Assembly: GCA_025506515.1 (NCBI GenBank)
Contig: CM046458.1
Location: 42,272,731-42,336,730, forward strand
Reading direction: 5' to 3'
Length of the DNA stretch: 64,000 bases
DNA from: Flaveria trinervia
Lineage: Eukaryota; Streptophyta; Magnoliopsida; Asterales; Asteraceae
The notes under the pieces were generated by a model. That model did not search any database, was not told the origin of the DNA, and saw only the letters and a list, made by a program, of their open reading frames with translations. The position numbers were made by a program, and so were the translations under genes. This document shows positions 32,425 to 44,700 of the stretch, one piece after another (within the stretch, counting starts at the first letter, position 1; each line of letters begins with the position of its first letter).

Positions 32425-34820
32425 TCTAAGGCCCCGTTCCCGGGACGCTTACAACTAGTCCTTCATCGCGCATAAAGCATATATTTTTATCATCTTACAT
32501 AAAAGCGTTGCAGCAGAAACATTAAAACGACATTTTCATTTCATCAAAATGCTTTTGCAAAATAATACCACTGTTTGTTACACAATATCATTTTACATTT
32601 CATTTCAAAGAATTATAATATGGGTGTCATCCAAAAGAACTGAGTAGTCGTCCCATGCATCCTCAGCAACATACCTGCCAACTGGAAACACATCAAAGTC
32701 AGCATTGCTGAGTGAGTTCTAGTTTAAAGAAAACATACTTTACTTCCTTTATAAAACCATTCGTTAACTTCATACGCGATCACAAAACATATATACACAG
32801 AGATAATATAATTATTATCTTCTTTACGTTCGTTACATCTTCCATTCATTTCATTCGTTCATAACATCATTTCTTCCGTTTATCCATCTCATACATATAG
32901 CACTTTTCACACTTATCACACCTTTGCATCTTCGTACCCGAAGTACATATTGCACAAATCGCACACATAAGGTAGCCAAACTCGCACGCTACATAGCACA
33001 CAGTAAATCCACATCGCACGTATCAGAGCAGTTACCAAAACTAAACTCCCACTGTGTCTATAGTCCCTTATGTTATCCATCATACATATCGCACAAATCG
33101 CACCATCGGAGTGGTCACCAAGACCAACTCTCCCCTGTGTGTGTGTGTGTGAACTCTTAGGTTTTAGCCAGAAGCGCATGCCATCTCATGGGTTAGCCAA
33201 AATCACACGCTACATAATCCACATGAGGCAGCCAAAATCGCACGCTACATAGCACACAGTAAATACCACATCACACGTATCATAGCAATTACCAAAACTG
33301 AACTCCCTACTGTGTCAATGTCCCCTTTATGAGTTAGCCTAGATCGCACGCTATAATACACACACAGTTGAGCTAACGACCCGCAATGAGTCGTGAACCT
33401 CCTTTCTTTCTCTTGCAAGGCATTCCTACTCTCATTCATCCATTAATGCTTGCACTCATTCATTACGTTCCTCTTTTCATTATCTTCCACTTCACGTTAC
33501 ATAATACTTTCATTACATTCATTAACGTTCAACGCAAATCACAGGAAGACCATCATACATTACAATAAGGAACATAAAAACATACAACATCAATCACACA
33601 AGGCAACATCGCACACCCATAACATACATCATGCACAATCATACAACGTCACAATCACACGACAACAAACATCACACGAATCACGCGCATCACAACATAT
33701 AACCATACGACATCGCACATTCTCATGCATCACATCATCATCATCATCAGCTCATCATCATGTATCTTAAATCATCCATGCCCATCACATCATCTACAAC
33801 CCCGAAGGTCCGAGCCTACGTCCGCACTTTCCCGAAAGTCAGACAATACTATTGTCATTCGGGTGCATGGACCCTATTCGGTCGCATGGTCTTCCTTGCG
33901 TATGAGAACACTTAGGCGAATGGACTCCAGTCACATAGCCTCCAATCGCATGCTTCCTATGCGAATGAACCTCAGTCGCATGACATTAGGGCGTATAGAC
34001 CTCAGTCGCATGACCTCCATGCGAATGGCCGTCAGTCGCACACCTTCGTGCATATGAACCTCAATCGCATGACTCACATGCGTATGGACTCCAGTCGCAT
34101 GACCTTTAGTCGTATGACCTTCATCCGCATTTCATTCAGTCGCATGAACTTCATCCGCATTTCCTTCAGTCGCATAGCTCTCATGCGTATGACCCTCACT
34201 CGCACTACTCTTTTGTGAATGAACCTCAGTCGCACTCCTTTCGTACGTATGGACCCAGTCGCATTCTATTCGGACGCATGGACCTCCATTCGATCGCATT
34301 CCAAGTTCGACCTCCAAACTCTTCCAAACCTCTTCTAAGCTCAAATCAACCATTCTAAACCTTAGGGAAGCATACCACGACACCATTCAAGCACAACTAA
34401 GCCCGAAATCAAACCCCAAAAAAATCATACACATACACATACATACACAAACGGGTTTATACCCAATTACCCGAAAAATGGTTTTCAGATATGTTCCAGC
34501 CCAAAAATCATTCAAAAATGTGTAAAAGAGGGGTCCTAGAACACACATAAACGAACCCGTTGAGAATAGCTTCTATTTGACCCGTTACACGACGATTTTC
34601 TCGCTCGAATCGACCCGAACCAAGCTTTTCTCCTCCTTTCTTCTTCTCTTCTCCTTGGTTGAGTTTTTGCAAGAATAGGGAGGGTGTGGGCTGCCCTCCC
34701 CCTTTTATACTCCCACTCATCCAAGTTTCTTCCCATTTTGGAAATTTTGGTCCCTCGACTTTGGACTTTATTTCCTTTTTCTTCTTTCGTCGGCTTCAAA
34801 GAAAATTTTCAGGTGTTATA
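32425..34820 (-). repeat. 5' LTR of element C
   Basis: About 2.4 kb. In plus coordinates it starts with a decayed TCTAAGGCCCCG and ends TGTTATA. A minus-strand TATAAAAGGGG box lies at 34709-34700, about 110 bp from the LTR start. The motif array (33855-34300) is downstream of TATA. A (GT)n microsatellite sits near 33138-33151. Near 33080-33250 a repeat block containing GCCAAAATCGCACGCTACAT is present in extra copies relative to the 3' LTR. Confidence 0.9.
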
Positions 34821-34825
34821 TGCTG

Positions 34826-35880
34826 GGCTGGTCTGGGGTGTAGGTTGGATCAGTCATAGTCTCCCCAGACCCGCCTGGACATTCAGCAACCCCTTGAATC
34901 CCTTGCTTGGTGGTAACCACCTTGTTGCCCACCGTTCGAGTCAACGACTCATCATCACTCTCCTCCTCCTTATTGGCTCTGAAATCCTAATAGAAGCTCG
35001 TAGCCTCTGCTCTTTCTTGGGTGATTGATGGAGATGGCACATAAGTAGTAGTGGCCCTGGATTGGGTGGGGCCTGCATCTCCACCATCACCGCTATCATC
35101 ATCATCTGAATCATCAGCAGGGAGCACAATCTGCTCAGTATCTGAGTCACTGTCATCATGGCGCCACTTCCTCCGAGCTGGCCACACATAATCCTCATGG
35201 GCCAGATGCCCAAACAATCACCTGACAGGGGGTTTCACCTGCTTCCCCCTGTACACCTTCATCCGGCCCAAGGTGGTATCGTGCATCACCTCAAGCACTA
35301 CTGCATCCTCCTTCTCTCCTTTGGTAGCAGAGGGAGCTTCTGATCAATAATCATCTGCATAAAGCGAGGGTACATGAAAAATCCCTCCTTGCCCTTCGCC
35401 TCAATGTTCTTCACCAGGTAGGTGATGGTCATCTTTTAGAAGCTGAACGGATGGTTCAGCACCAACACCACATAGGCGTTCTGTATCTAGTCGGACAACT
35501 CGTCGAAGCCTCCCTTCCTTGTGGCAATGCACTTAAGTAGTACATGGGCTAAGTACTTATGCTGGGGGCACAGGTTGCTCTTGTTGAGCACACCTGCATT
35601 GAAATCCCCCGTGTACTTGGCCCATAGAAAACAGCCTCGTACAGTCAGTGGGTGTAATCGTGTAGGGCAGTCAGCATCGTCCCCAAACTCTAAAACTATC
35701 CGGAGATCATCCTCAGTGATCTTTATAGCCTGACCAAAAATAGAGCTCCTGATACACTGGGGCTCTAAGGTCCTATTGACAATCGCGCCTTCTGAGAAAG
35801 CATACTGAACTGAACGGTACGGCGTGCATGGAGTCGATATAGCACGGAAGATCATCGATCTTTTTAGAAGGTAATAATGC
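34826..35880 (-). pseudogene. 3' ORF of element D, proximal part of exon 2
   Basis: Encodes the plant-transposon-like domain: AISTPCTPYRSVQYAFSEGA, KITEDDLRIVLEFGDDAD, KYLAHVLLKCIATRKGGFDE, then PFSF and MYPRFMQMIIDQKL segments, a KVYRGKQVKPPV segment and an acidic PADDSDDDDSGDGGD run. About 30 N-terminal codons and the intron 1 acceptor seen in E are deleted (junction near 35880), and stops occur near 35487 and 35010. Element C is inserted just after 34826. The order and content equal A and E, closer to E. Confidence 0.72.
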
Positions 35881-36538
35881 CATTTGTGTGACTAAGATCC
35901 ATTTGTGCGATTAAGCTCATACACACGACTGAGCAGGCGACTGGGCTCAATCGTATTCTATCCCATGTGTTTACACCAGTCGTGCAACTCAACTCATATG
36001 CATGAAACAGTCGTGCAATTTAGCTATTCGCTCAGCTCAATCGTGCGACTGAAGTTCATCAGGGTGTCCATTCGCATGATAGAAAATTTTCCCATTTAAT
36101 TCAAAATTTGAACAAAACTTGATGTTGAATCTTATGGTTTGGCTCATTAGTATTGAAAATGACCGACTTAACACCTACTAACTTTTATTTGAACAATATA
36201 CTTAGTTTTACAGGTTTCTTGGTCAAACTAAGTCACGGTTCTGATTAGGGCTTAAATTCGATCATTAGGGCACGAATTGATTAACTTTGGACAGAATATT
36301 GTCACGCATTACCTGGATAAACACTAGAAATTGTTAGATCACAAAGGTCAATAGTTTAAAGCTATCATAAGAAAATCGGGCAGAGTAATAGTGTGTCATG
36401 CCATAAAGTGAGCGATTAAGGGGTGATGGAATGTCTGTGACCGACTCCCCCTCTATTTATACTAGGGTTTCATTCAGTCATGCGACTGAACCTATTTGCA
36501 CTCTTGATTCATGCGATTGAGTGTCATTTTTATGTTTG
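35881..36538 (-). promoter_or_regulatory. Internal promoter, first exon and intron 1 of the element D 3' ORF
   Basis: Minus-strand TATAAATA at 36462-36455 is followed by about 118 bp of 5' UTR and a conserved donor ATCCAG/GTAATG at 36312. The intron remnant (36312 to about 35881) has a motif array (35890-36080, for example GCGATTAAGCTCATAC and CAGTCGTGC units). Upstream of TATA only two or three motif copies remain before the PBS at 36555. The acceptor is deleted. Confidence 0.7.
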
Positions 36539-36541
36539 AAT

Positions 36542-36555
36542 GCTCTGATACCACT
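36542..36555 (-). promoter_or_regulatory. Primer-binding site of element D
   Basis: Minus-strand AGTGGTATCAGAGC next to the LTR at 36556. Confidence 0.9.
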
Positions 36556-37279
36556 TGTTAGGACCGTTTAGGTACGGAGTACTAACTGATTTACGTGTAA
36601 ACCAAACCAAATAGTGCGGAATCCTATTTGATTGGTGATCCAATCAGTGAGAACGCAAGCATAATCGATCTAATAATGAATCAAAACATTAAAAACGATT
36701 GCAAGATGATTAACAACGATCTACGAACTTGGAACAGGTGTTCTTGAGTCTCTGGACGGCTAGGGTACGATTATGTGCGTAAGTATTTGAATTGTTACGT
36801 TTTTCCACCAATTAAGTGGTATTTATAGGTTAGGGTTTTCTATTCGTATGACTGAACCATTAGCATGGTTTAGTCGTGCGACTGAAGCATGCGATTGATC
36901 CATCCGCACGACTGAAGGTCCAGTCGTGCGACTGAGTCAATCTTATATCACAATCGTGCGATTGATCCAGTCTCCTGGTTCAATCGTGCGACTGGTCCAT
37001 TAGCATGAAGTGTTCATGCGTATGGTCCATTAGCATGGTCTATTCATATGAGAACTTCACAAGATTATGTTTAAACATGTTTCTCAACCATTATTGACTA
37101 AGAACTATGTAAACAACCACAAACCTATAAAGTTAGTTCAATACATAATAAACAATGAAATATTAAATATTATAAGTATCACCACACTTGTATTTCATTC
37201 ATACCCATTCAATTACATATATGTAAGACATGAAAGACATATTACATTAAGCTCCTAACTAGGTACATATGTATCAACA
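36556..37279 (-). repeat. 5' LTR of element D
   Basis: 724 bp, TGTTAGGACC to TATCAACA in plus coordinates. Same family as E (48453-49175), related to A. Minus-strand TATAAATA at 36827-36820 with the motif array at 36840-37040 upstream. Confidence 0.9.
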
Positions 37280-37464
37280 ACTAAGAACTATGTAAACAAC
37301 CACAAACCTATATAGTTAGTTCAATACACAATAAACAATGAAATATTAAACATTATAAGTATCAACCACACTTGTATTTCATTCATACCCATTCAATTAC
37401 ATATATGTAAGACATGAATGACATATTACATTCAGCTCCTAAACTAGGTACATATGTATCAACA
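37280..37464 (-). repeat. 3' LTR of element E, first 185 bp
   Basis: Nearly identical to 37090-37279 and to the distal end of 48453-49175. It begins ACTAAGAAC in plus coordinates, inside the LTR, which is where element D is inferred to be inserted (ACTAA would be the TSD). Confidence 0.85.
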
Positions 37465-37485
37465 AACTCCCCCTTGGACCTAGTT
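37465..37485 (-). promoter_or_regulatory. Polypurine tract of element E
   Basis: Minus-strand CTAGGTCCAAGGGGGAGTT abuts the 3' LTR. Confidence 0.88.
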
Positions 37486-37489
37486 TACA

Positions 37490-38671
37490 TCATTGTCTAA
37501 AATTCTTCATCAGCTCTTCAAATTTCTTGTACTTCTCCTCCCTTGTAACTCCTATATGTATTTCGAATGCAAAGCCAAGTCTTATCACATTCTGAAATTG
37601 GAGGGCTTGTACTGTATCTTGCACATCATAGAACAGTGGCCACTTGTATAAAGTGTAGACATCATCAACAGACAAGATGGTTAGCCATATTGGGTCAAAT
37701 ACCCGGATAGTTTCCATATTTCCTTCTCTGTTCAAAACTATAACCACCTCAGCTGTTCTCCAATCATAGTACCACCACTTGAAGTGTGGAGTGAAGTCCT
37801 GTGGCATTTCCCTTGGAGGGATTCTTGACATCGTGCGCAGAAGACTCCACATCAGCACTATCTTCGGCTTTCCAGTAAAGGAATCAACTTCAGACCGTCT
37901 GATGTACCTCATCAGTTGTTGAGGTTTGAAGTTGACCCACCTGGTGTGGTACTCTTTCTTCAATGCAGCCTCAAACCAGCCTGACATCTTCTTTGGATTA
38001 GCATATAGCAACTTTAGTTTTGCCAGTTGGTTGAGCTCAAAACCAGGGAGAGTCTTCAAATCATGTGGGAATCTGAAGTACTCTATTCCCTTCTCTCTCT
38101 TGAGAGCATAAACATTTAGATCCTCAAAATAGGCCCACGCTATAATCTTTCCTGACACCTTTAGATGCTTCTTCACTTTGTAGAGCTTGGCGTAGGCACT
38201 CGGCTTTGGAGCAGTGCATTGGGCTCGGATCTCTGCAAAACATGCCACCCATTCAGCCTTTTTTATGTTGACATCGGCGTCTGAGGCTTGGGCTTGATCC
38301 TTATTCTTCTCGGACTCTTACTCCATCTGATCCAGTATCTCAAATGTATCACTGACAAGAGTATCACCCATATTAGGGACTACATTTCCCTCTTTGTCAG
38401 CATACTCTGGATAGTGCTATGTAGTGACGTCCTCGATCTCAATCTCATCTATGTCATTCAGCTTATCGTCACTGGTAACTTCAAAAGTCTGAGCGTCCTT
38501 GACAATCTTATCCGGATTGAGCTGGAACATCTCAGCAAGTTGCTTATCCGTAAGGTCATGAATGATTTCTCCCCTTCGAACGATCCCTTGCAAATAAAGA
38601 ATCATTGTGAGTTGAGACTTGATTTGCTGAAGGGGAGCAACATCATACTCATCTTGCTGAGATGATTGATA
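37490..38671 (-). pseudogene. Element E 3' ORF, exon 3 (C-terminal domain, long open frame)
   Basis: An open frame of 252 codons (38248-37490) carries the conserved C-terminal domain: KLYKVKKHLKVSGK, AWAYFEDLNVYALK, GIEYFRFPHDLK, KMSGWFEAALKKEYHTRW, HFKWWYYDWRTAEVVIVLN, DDVYTLYKWPLFYDVQD and FAFEIHIGVTREEKYKKF. It stops (TGA at 37490) 5 bp before the PPT. The proximal part (38671-38420) has LAEMFQLNPDKIVKDA. A stop near 38320 separates the two parts. The region reads like a compact soluble fold rich in aromatic residues; I recognise no catalytic motif. A carries the same domain with more breaks. Confidence 0.72.
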
Positions 38672-38820
38672 TGCTTGATTTAAACATGTAACACATCAAT
38701 TTGTTAGTAATTAATCAAGACAAACAAACATTTGATAACAATATATAAACATTAATTACATAATATTAATACACTATTCAATTACAAAAGTTTTCAAATA
38801 CATAAATGTCTAATCATTAC
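38672..38820 (-). other. Intron 2 of the element E 3' ORF, acceptor mutated
   Basis: Homologous to introns at 17779-17923 and 282-431. Donor GTAATG at 38820 intact; the acceptor reads CAAGCAT instead of CAAGCAG (38672), so splicing here would fail. Confidence 0.65.
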
Positions 38821-40829
38821 TTTTGCCCTGAATAGAAGGTGTGTTAGTAGGTGGGGCAGATGATAAGGCTCCTTGGTCTTGGTTTCTCTTGGTGCATCTC
38901 TCTTGACCCCGAGCTAAGGTAGATGCAGCTACATCTCCTTCTTCATTGTCATCATCATACTGCCTTTCCCTTGTCTCTTCATCATCACCGCCCTTGTCAT
39001 CATCACTATCATCATCTTCATCATCACCATCATCATCATCACCTTCTCTGATCTTTAGAGGCTCATCTTTTGATCCCTTAAGCTTGAGCATGATGGTTTT
39101 GTTAACAGACTCCAACTCCTCTATCCTTTTTGGTGATTGGACATTATGCTCCTGGAGTTGGGCAATTTGCTTACCTTGGGAATCAATTAGATGGGCCTGC
39201 TGTCAGATCTGTTGTGCTTGGGCAGTAGTTAGCTCCACAAGCTGTCGTAGATGGGCAGTCTTCTCGTCATCAGCAGCCAGCAGCATCAGCACCATATAGT
39301 TCAATGCTGACAGTTGTTTCTCTACCCGAATGGATGGTAGAGTAGATCCAGTTATGAATGTGGTGTGAGATGAGGGACCGGCTTGGTGGCTGTGGTGGTA
39401 GTGGTGGTTGTGGTGAATATGGGTGGTGGTGTATGAGTGGGTTATGAAAGATGGGTTGTAGTGGTGGTGGAAGGCAGTGTGGTAGTGATGGTGGGTGGTA
39501 TGGTAGTAGTGTTAGTGGGTGAGGTAATAATGGTGGGTGTAGAGGATATGGGTGGTGTGGTGGTGGTAGCTGTGGTAGCAGTGGTGGAGGAGGTAGTGAT
39601 CAGCGTGTACATCCGTCTCTTGGGCTTCATCCCATAGGGCTGAGCCATCCTTTTCTTCTTCAAATCCTTCAAGGAGGATGCTCCCCTTGGGATGCTAAGC
39701 TGGTCTAGGGTGTAGGTTGGATCAGTCATAGTCTCCCCAGACCCGCCCAGGCGTTCATCAACTGCCCGAATTCCTCGCTTGGCGGCAACCACCTTGCTGC
39801 CCATCGTTCGAGTCAACGGCTCATCATCACTCTCCTCCTCATCAGGTCTGAAATCCTGATGCAAGCCCGCAGCCTCTGCTCCTTCTCGGGTGGTTGATGG
39901 AGATGGCACATCAGTAGTAGTGGCCTAGATTGGGTGGGGCCTGCATCTCCACCATCATTGTTATCATCATCATTTGAATCATCAGTAGGGAGCACAATCT
40001 GCTTAGTATCTGAGACATTGTCATCGTGGCGCCACTTCCTCCGAGCTGGCGCCACATATTCCTCATGGTCCAAATGCCCAAACAATCACCCGATAGGGGG
40101 TTTCACCTATTTCCCCTGTACACCTTCATCCGGCCCAAGGTGGTATCGTCCATCACCTCAAGCACTATTGCATCCTCCTTCTCCTTTGGCAGCAGATGGA
40201 GCTTCTTATCAATAATCATCTGCATAAAGCGAGGGTACACGCAAAATCCCTCCTTGCCCTTCGCCTCGATATTCTTCACCTGGTAGGTGAAGATCATCCT
40301 CAAGAAGCTGAACGGATGGTTCAGCACCAATGCCACATAGGCGTTCTGTATCTGGTCAGACAGCTCGTCGAAGCCTCCCTTCCTTGAGGCAATGCACTTA
40401 AGTAGTACATGGGCTAAGTACTTAAGCTGGGGCATATGTTGCTCTTGTTGAGCACACCTGCGTTGATATCCCCCAAGTACTTGGCCCGCAGAAAATAGCC
40501 TTGTACAGTCAGTGGGTGTAATCGTGTAGGGCATTCAGCATCGTCCCCAAACTCCAAAAAGTCCTGAGATCATCCTCAGTGATCTCTATAGCTTGAACAA
40601 AAATAGAGCTCCTGATACAGTGGGGCTCTGAGGTCCTGTCGACAACCGCGCCTTCCCAGAAAGCCTGCTGAACTAAACGGTACAACGTGCATGGAGTCGA
40701 TATAGCACAAAAGATCCTTGATCTCCGTAAGAATGTAATAATGCCCGAGAAGTCAGTTGCATTCCGGGAGGTCAGATCCAGATGAACATAGATGTTATGC
40801 TTCGTGCTCATAGTCCAACGACTAGCCAT
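38821..40829 (-). pseudogene. Element E 3' ORF, exon 2
   Basis: ATG at 40829 (MASRWTMSTKHNIYVHLD) directly after the intron 1 acceptor. The folded domain covers 40829-40200: PCTLYRLVQQAFWEGA, then after a frameshift near 40545 the KYLAHVLLKCIASRKGGFDE, PFSFLRMIFTYQVKN and YPRFMQMIIDKKL segments. Acidic TDDSNDDDNNDGGD (about 39980), KKKRMAQPYGMKPKR, Thr-rich (39600-39440), EKQLSALN, coiled-coil and Asp/Glu-rich parts follow. It shares the arrangement of A with closer identity to D. Breaks occur near 40545, 40100, 39930, 39430 and 39200. Confidence 0.72.
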
Positions 40830-41352
40830 CTATTACACAATGTAAATAAATGTAAGTGTGTTACCATGAGTAACAATCTGACTCATTTGAAATTGAAATC
40901 TTCTGTTCTGTCGTGCGAATGAACTGTGCGACTGAGGTCCAGTCGTGCGATTGAGCTCATACATACGACTGAGCAGGTGACTGGGCTCAGTCGTATGCTA
41001 TCCCATGCGTTTACACCAATTGTGCGACTGAACTCATACACATGGAGCAGTCGTGCGATTTAGCCATTCGCCCAGCTTAGTCGTGCGACTGAAGTTCATA
41101 AGGGTGTCCATTCGCATGACAGACCGTTTTCCCAATTAATTCAAATTTTGAACAAAACTTGATGTTTGACGTTGTAGTTTGGCGCATTAGTCTCGCAAAT
41201 GACCGACTCAACACCTACTAACTTTTATTTGAACAATATACTTAGTTTTACAGGTTTCTTGGTCAAACTAAGTCACGGTTCTGATTAGGGCTTAAATTCG
41301 ATCATTAGGGCACGAATTGATTTAACTTTGGCTGAATATTATCGCGAATTAC
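40830..41352 (-). other. Predicted 5'-UTR intron (intron 1) of the element E 3' ORF
   Basis: Donor ATCCAG/GTAATTCG at 41352; acceptor TGTGTAATAG at 40830, abutting the ATG. 523 bp versus 540 bp in A. Contains a motif array (40905-41120, for example CAGTCGTGCGATTGAG at 40940-40955). Confidence 0.68.
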
Positions 41353-41493
41353 CTGGATAAACACTAGAAATTGTTAGATCACAAAGGTCAATAATTTAGA
41401 GCAATCACAAGAAAATCGGGCATAGTAACAGTTTGTCGTGAGATAAAGTGAGCTATTAAGGGGTGATTGAATATCTACATCCAACTCCCCTAC

Positions 41494-41700
41494 TATTTAT
41501 ACTAGGGTTTCATTCGGTCGTGGGACTGAACATATTCGCACTCTTGATTCGTGCGATTGAGGGTCAGTCGTGCGACTAGCACAGTCGGTCACTTTCAGTC
41601 GTGCGACTAGGTGTCTATCGTGCGACTGTCTCATTCATGCGATTGGTTCATTCTTGTTATCCAATCGTGTGTGTTTACTCGTATGTATGAGCCCAATCAC
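41494..41700 (-). promoter_or_regulatory. Internal promoter of element E
   Basis: Minus-strand TATAAATA at 41501-41494, 149 nt before the intron 1 donor. Upstream to about 41700 is a motif array, for example CAGTCGTGCGACTAG (41564-41578), directly after the end of pol (41744). Confidence 0.72.
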
Positions 41701-41743
41701 ACACCAAAGAAAATAAAAACTAAAGTTAACTCGACTCTTCGGA

Positions 41744-44700
41744 CTATGCACTTTCATCGTCTAGAGTCAGTTCACTTTTCTTTTTAATGTCGTTGACCTC
41801 TAACAGATATAGAAAACATGATTTATCAAAAGCTTTTGTGTAGAGGTCAGCGCGTTGAAAATCTGTATTAATTTTAACAACATCGATTAAATTCTTTTCA
41901 AAACAATCACGTATAAAGTGATATTAATGCCGATGTGTTTGGTCTTAGGATGTTGGACCAGATTTTTAGTTACGGCTATAGCAGCAAAATTATCAACAAA
42001 TATAGGAGTGTTAGAAAATTTCAAACCGTAGTCCCGCATTTGCTGTTGAATCCAGATGATTTGAGAACAGCATCTTGCCGCATCAACGTATTCAGCTTCA
42101 CAAGTTGACAGAGCAACTGATGTTTGCTTCTTACACTGCCACGTGACTAATCTTCTTTCAAAGAATTGACAGCCTGCTGAAGTTGACTTGTAGTTCATTT
42201 TGCAGCCGCCATAATCCGAGTCACTGTACACAGTAAGCTCAAAGTCATCGTCATGAGGATACCACAACCCAAGTGTTGGAGTACCCTTTAGATAACGAAA
42301 TATCCTTTTAACTCTAATGAGATGGTTGACTTTCGGTTTAGCCTAATATCTGGAACATAGACACGTTGCGTACATGATATCAGGTCTTGAGGCAGTGAGG
42401 TACATGAGGAATCCGATTATTCCTTGGTATATAGTGGCATCCACCAGATCACCATTTTCGTCGGGTGCTACGTCATGGTTTGTAGCAAGTGGAGTCCCGG
42501 CTGTAGAAGCGTTCTCCATATCGAACCGACTAAAAATATCGCCTACATACTTGGTCTGATGTAGAAATATCCCCTTTGGTGTCTAGTCCACCTGTAATCC
42601 AAGAAAGAATTTCATCTCTCCCATGGCACTCATCTCAAATTCAGCCTTCATTACTACTTCAAATTCTTTACATAGGTCTTCGTTCTTGGAACCGACGATT
42701 ATGTCATCAACATAGATTTGAACAAGCAGTAAGTCACCATCCTTTTATTTGATGAACAGAGTACAGTCAATTACTCCTCTGCGAAATTCGTGTTTCACAA
42801 GATGAGTTGAGAGTTTTTCATACCATGATCTTGGGGTTTGGTGGAGCCATAGAGAGCCTTATCCAGTTTGTAAACTTTGTCCCAATGATATGGATCCTCA
42901 AATCCTTCGGGTTGACTGACATACATTGTTTCCCGGATTTCACCATGAAGAAGTGCACTCTTTACATCCAGTTGATAAACTTTAATCTTCATGTAAGACG
43001 CATAGGCTAGGAAGATACAGATTGCTTCCATTCTTGCCATAGGTGCAAATACTTCATTGTAATCAATTCCCTTGACTTGTCAAAATTCTTGAACTACCAG
43101 TCGAGCCTTAATTTTGATTATGACCCCCTGGTCATCTTTCTTGCATTTCAAGTCCCATTTTGTTCCAATGACCTTAGCACCTTTGGGTCTATCCACCAGT
43201 GTCCATACACCTAACTTCTTGAATTGGAGAAGTTCTTCTTGCATGGCACTCACCCATGCCTCGTCATTTAGGGCTTCACTGACATATTTTGGCTCAAACT
43301 GAGACACAAAATAACGATAGGCATCATCATGAAGATATCCCTTTTCCATTACCGAGGCATAATCAGCTGAGTATAGCTGATTTCTTGTCTGAACTCCTAT
43401 TCTTACATCCCCAATGACATTGTCCAAAGGATGATAGACATTTAAGTGTGATCCAGGAGTGGTGGGAACGACTACCTCATTATTGAGATTGTGAACACTT
43501 GGTTCCGAATCTGAGGCAGTAGGAGTTGAGGTTCCGAAGAATCAAAGGCATGAACATCAGATGCTTGTGGACTTTCAGTGGTAGGAACCTGTTCCTCCTG
43601 ATCGACCAGATCATTCTCCACCGCTTCATCGTCAAAGGAGGAGTCACTTACCTCAAGTGCTCCCCCTGAGTGACTAGGTGACTCACCTTGTTGACCAAAT
43701 GTTGTTGAGTCTTGTGATGGGGTGTTCAAGACATCATACATCATTTTGGTTGCTAACTCATCTTCAGAAGTGAAGAGAGGGATATCGAAGGACTTAAAGA
43801 ATCCATCATAATCGAAAAAGAAAGTGGTTCCTTTGCCAGCAGGGGGGTGGTGTATATTTGAATGTTGACGTTGCACCATACTTATACTTAACCCGTTGAG
43901 TTGTTGTAAACTCTCTTATTTAGTATGTTAATCCTAGAAAAATTCCTTCTTCTGCCTTCTCGCTGAACTTGCCTTCCTGAGTTTTCTTCATGAGGGTGCA
44001 TGGTGCACCAAACGGTTTGAGGTACCCTGGATTAGGTTTACGTCGTTGGAGTAACTCGTAACACATCTTACCATGACGTTTTACCACCAGGACTCAATTA
44101 AAGTGTAACATGCATTGGCAACTGCCTTATTCCAAAATTGGATGGGTAGTTTCGAGTCTGCTAGCATTGTCTGTGTTGTCTCTATCAAGATGCGATTCTT
44201 TCTCTCAGCAACTCCGTTCATTTGAGGAGTGTAGGCAGAAGTGAACTGGTTCACAATTCCCTTTTCTTTGCAGAATGCCTCCATCTATTGGTTCCTTACC
44301 TTCAGCTTGCAGAGTGACTCTAATGTAAGTACTAGCTCTTTGAATGACTCAAATGTTTCTGATTTGGATTTCAGAAACATTACCCAAGAGAATCTTGAGT
44401 AGTCATCCATAACTACATAACCGTACAATTCGCCAGCGATGCTCCATGTACTGACTGGGCCAAACAGATCCATGTGAAGAAGCTCAAGAGGCAGTTCAAT
44501 GGAATGAACTTTCTTTTCCTTATGAGACTTCTTAGTCTGTTTTCCTTTCTTGCAGGCGACACAAAAATCGGGTAATTGGAAGTTTTTGACGTTTACTCCT
44601 CGCACTAGATCATTCTGGATCAAGTGATTCATCTTCCAGGGATTGATGTGTCCCATTCTCCTATGCCAGGAGATCGAATCCTTCTCTGTAGCCTTTGACA

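Larger units (their letters stand above)
1310..34820 (-). mobile_element. Element C: Ty3/gypsy element, internally deleted, split by element A
   Basis: Minus-strand Gypsy element: 5' LTR 32425-34820, PBS 32410-32424, leader 32314-32409 plus 5525-5766, gag 5524-4236, collapsed pol 4235-3531, PPT 3511-3530, 3' LTR 1310-3510, TSD TGCTG at both ends. Reverse transcriptase and RNase H are absent: protease coding passes almost directly into scraps of integrase. C is thus non-autonomous. Two zinc knuckles in gag and the related elements F and G suggest a Tekay/Del-like chromovirus family, which I infer and cannot confirm. Element A (5767-32308) is inserted in the leader. Confidence 0.9.
1..37279 (-). 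mobile_element. Element D: Sirevirus-like Copia element lacking gag-pol, split by element C
   Basis: Minus-strand Copia element. In view are its 5' LTR (36556-37279), PBS (36542-36555), the promoter, first exon and first intron of an extra gene, and most of that gene (35880-34826 and 1309-1). Element C splits it at 1310-34820. Its 3' LTR lies off the left edge. The extra-gene promoter starts only about 80 bp from the PBS, whereas in the related element E gag and pol fill about 6.5 kb there, so gag-pol has been deleted. D appears inserted in the 3' LTR of E: a 185 bp piece of the same LTR family follows directly at 37280-37464 and begins inside the LTR. The second TSD copy is outside the window, so the insertion cannot be proved here. 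Confidence 0.8.

Noticed and set aside
36556..37464. D and E as a tandem pair sharing one LTR made by unequal recombination
   Set aside because: The 185 bp partial LTR after 37279 starts at an internal LTR position, as expected for insertion of D into the E 3' LTR. Tandem recombination is possible but less simple; only sequence left of the window can settle it.
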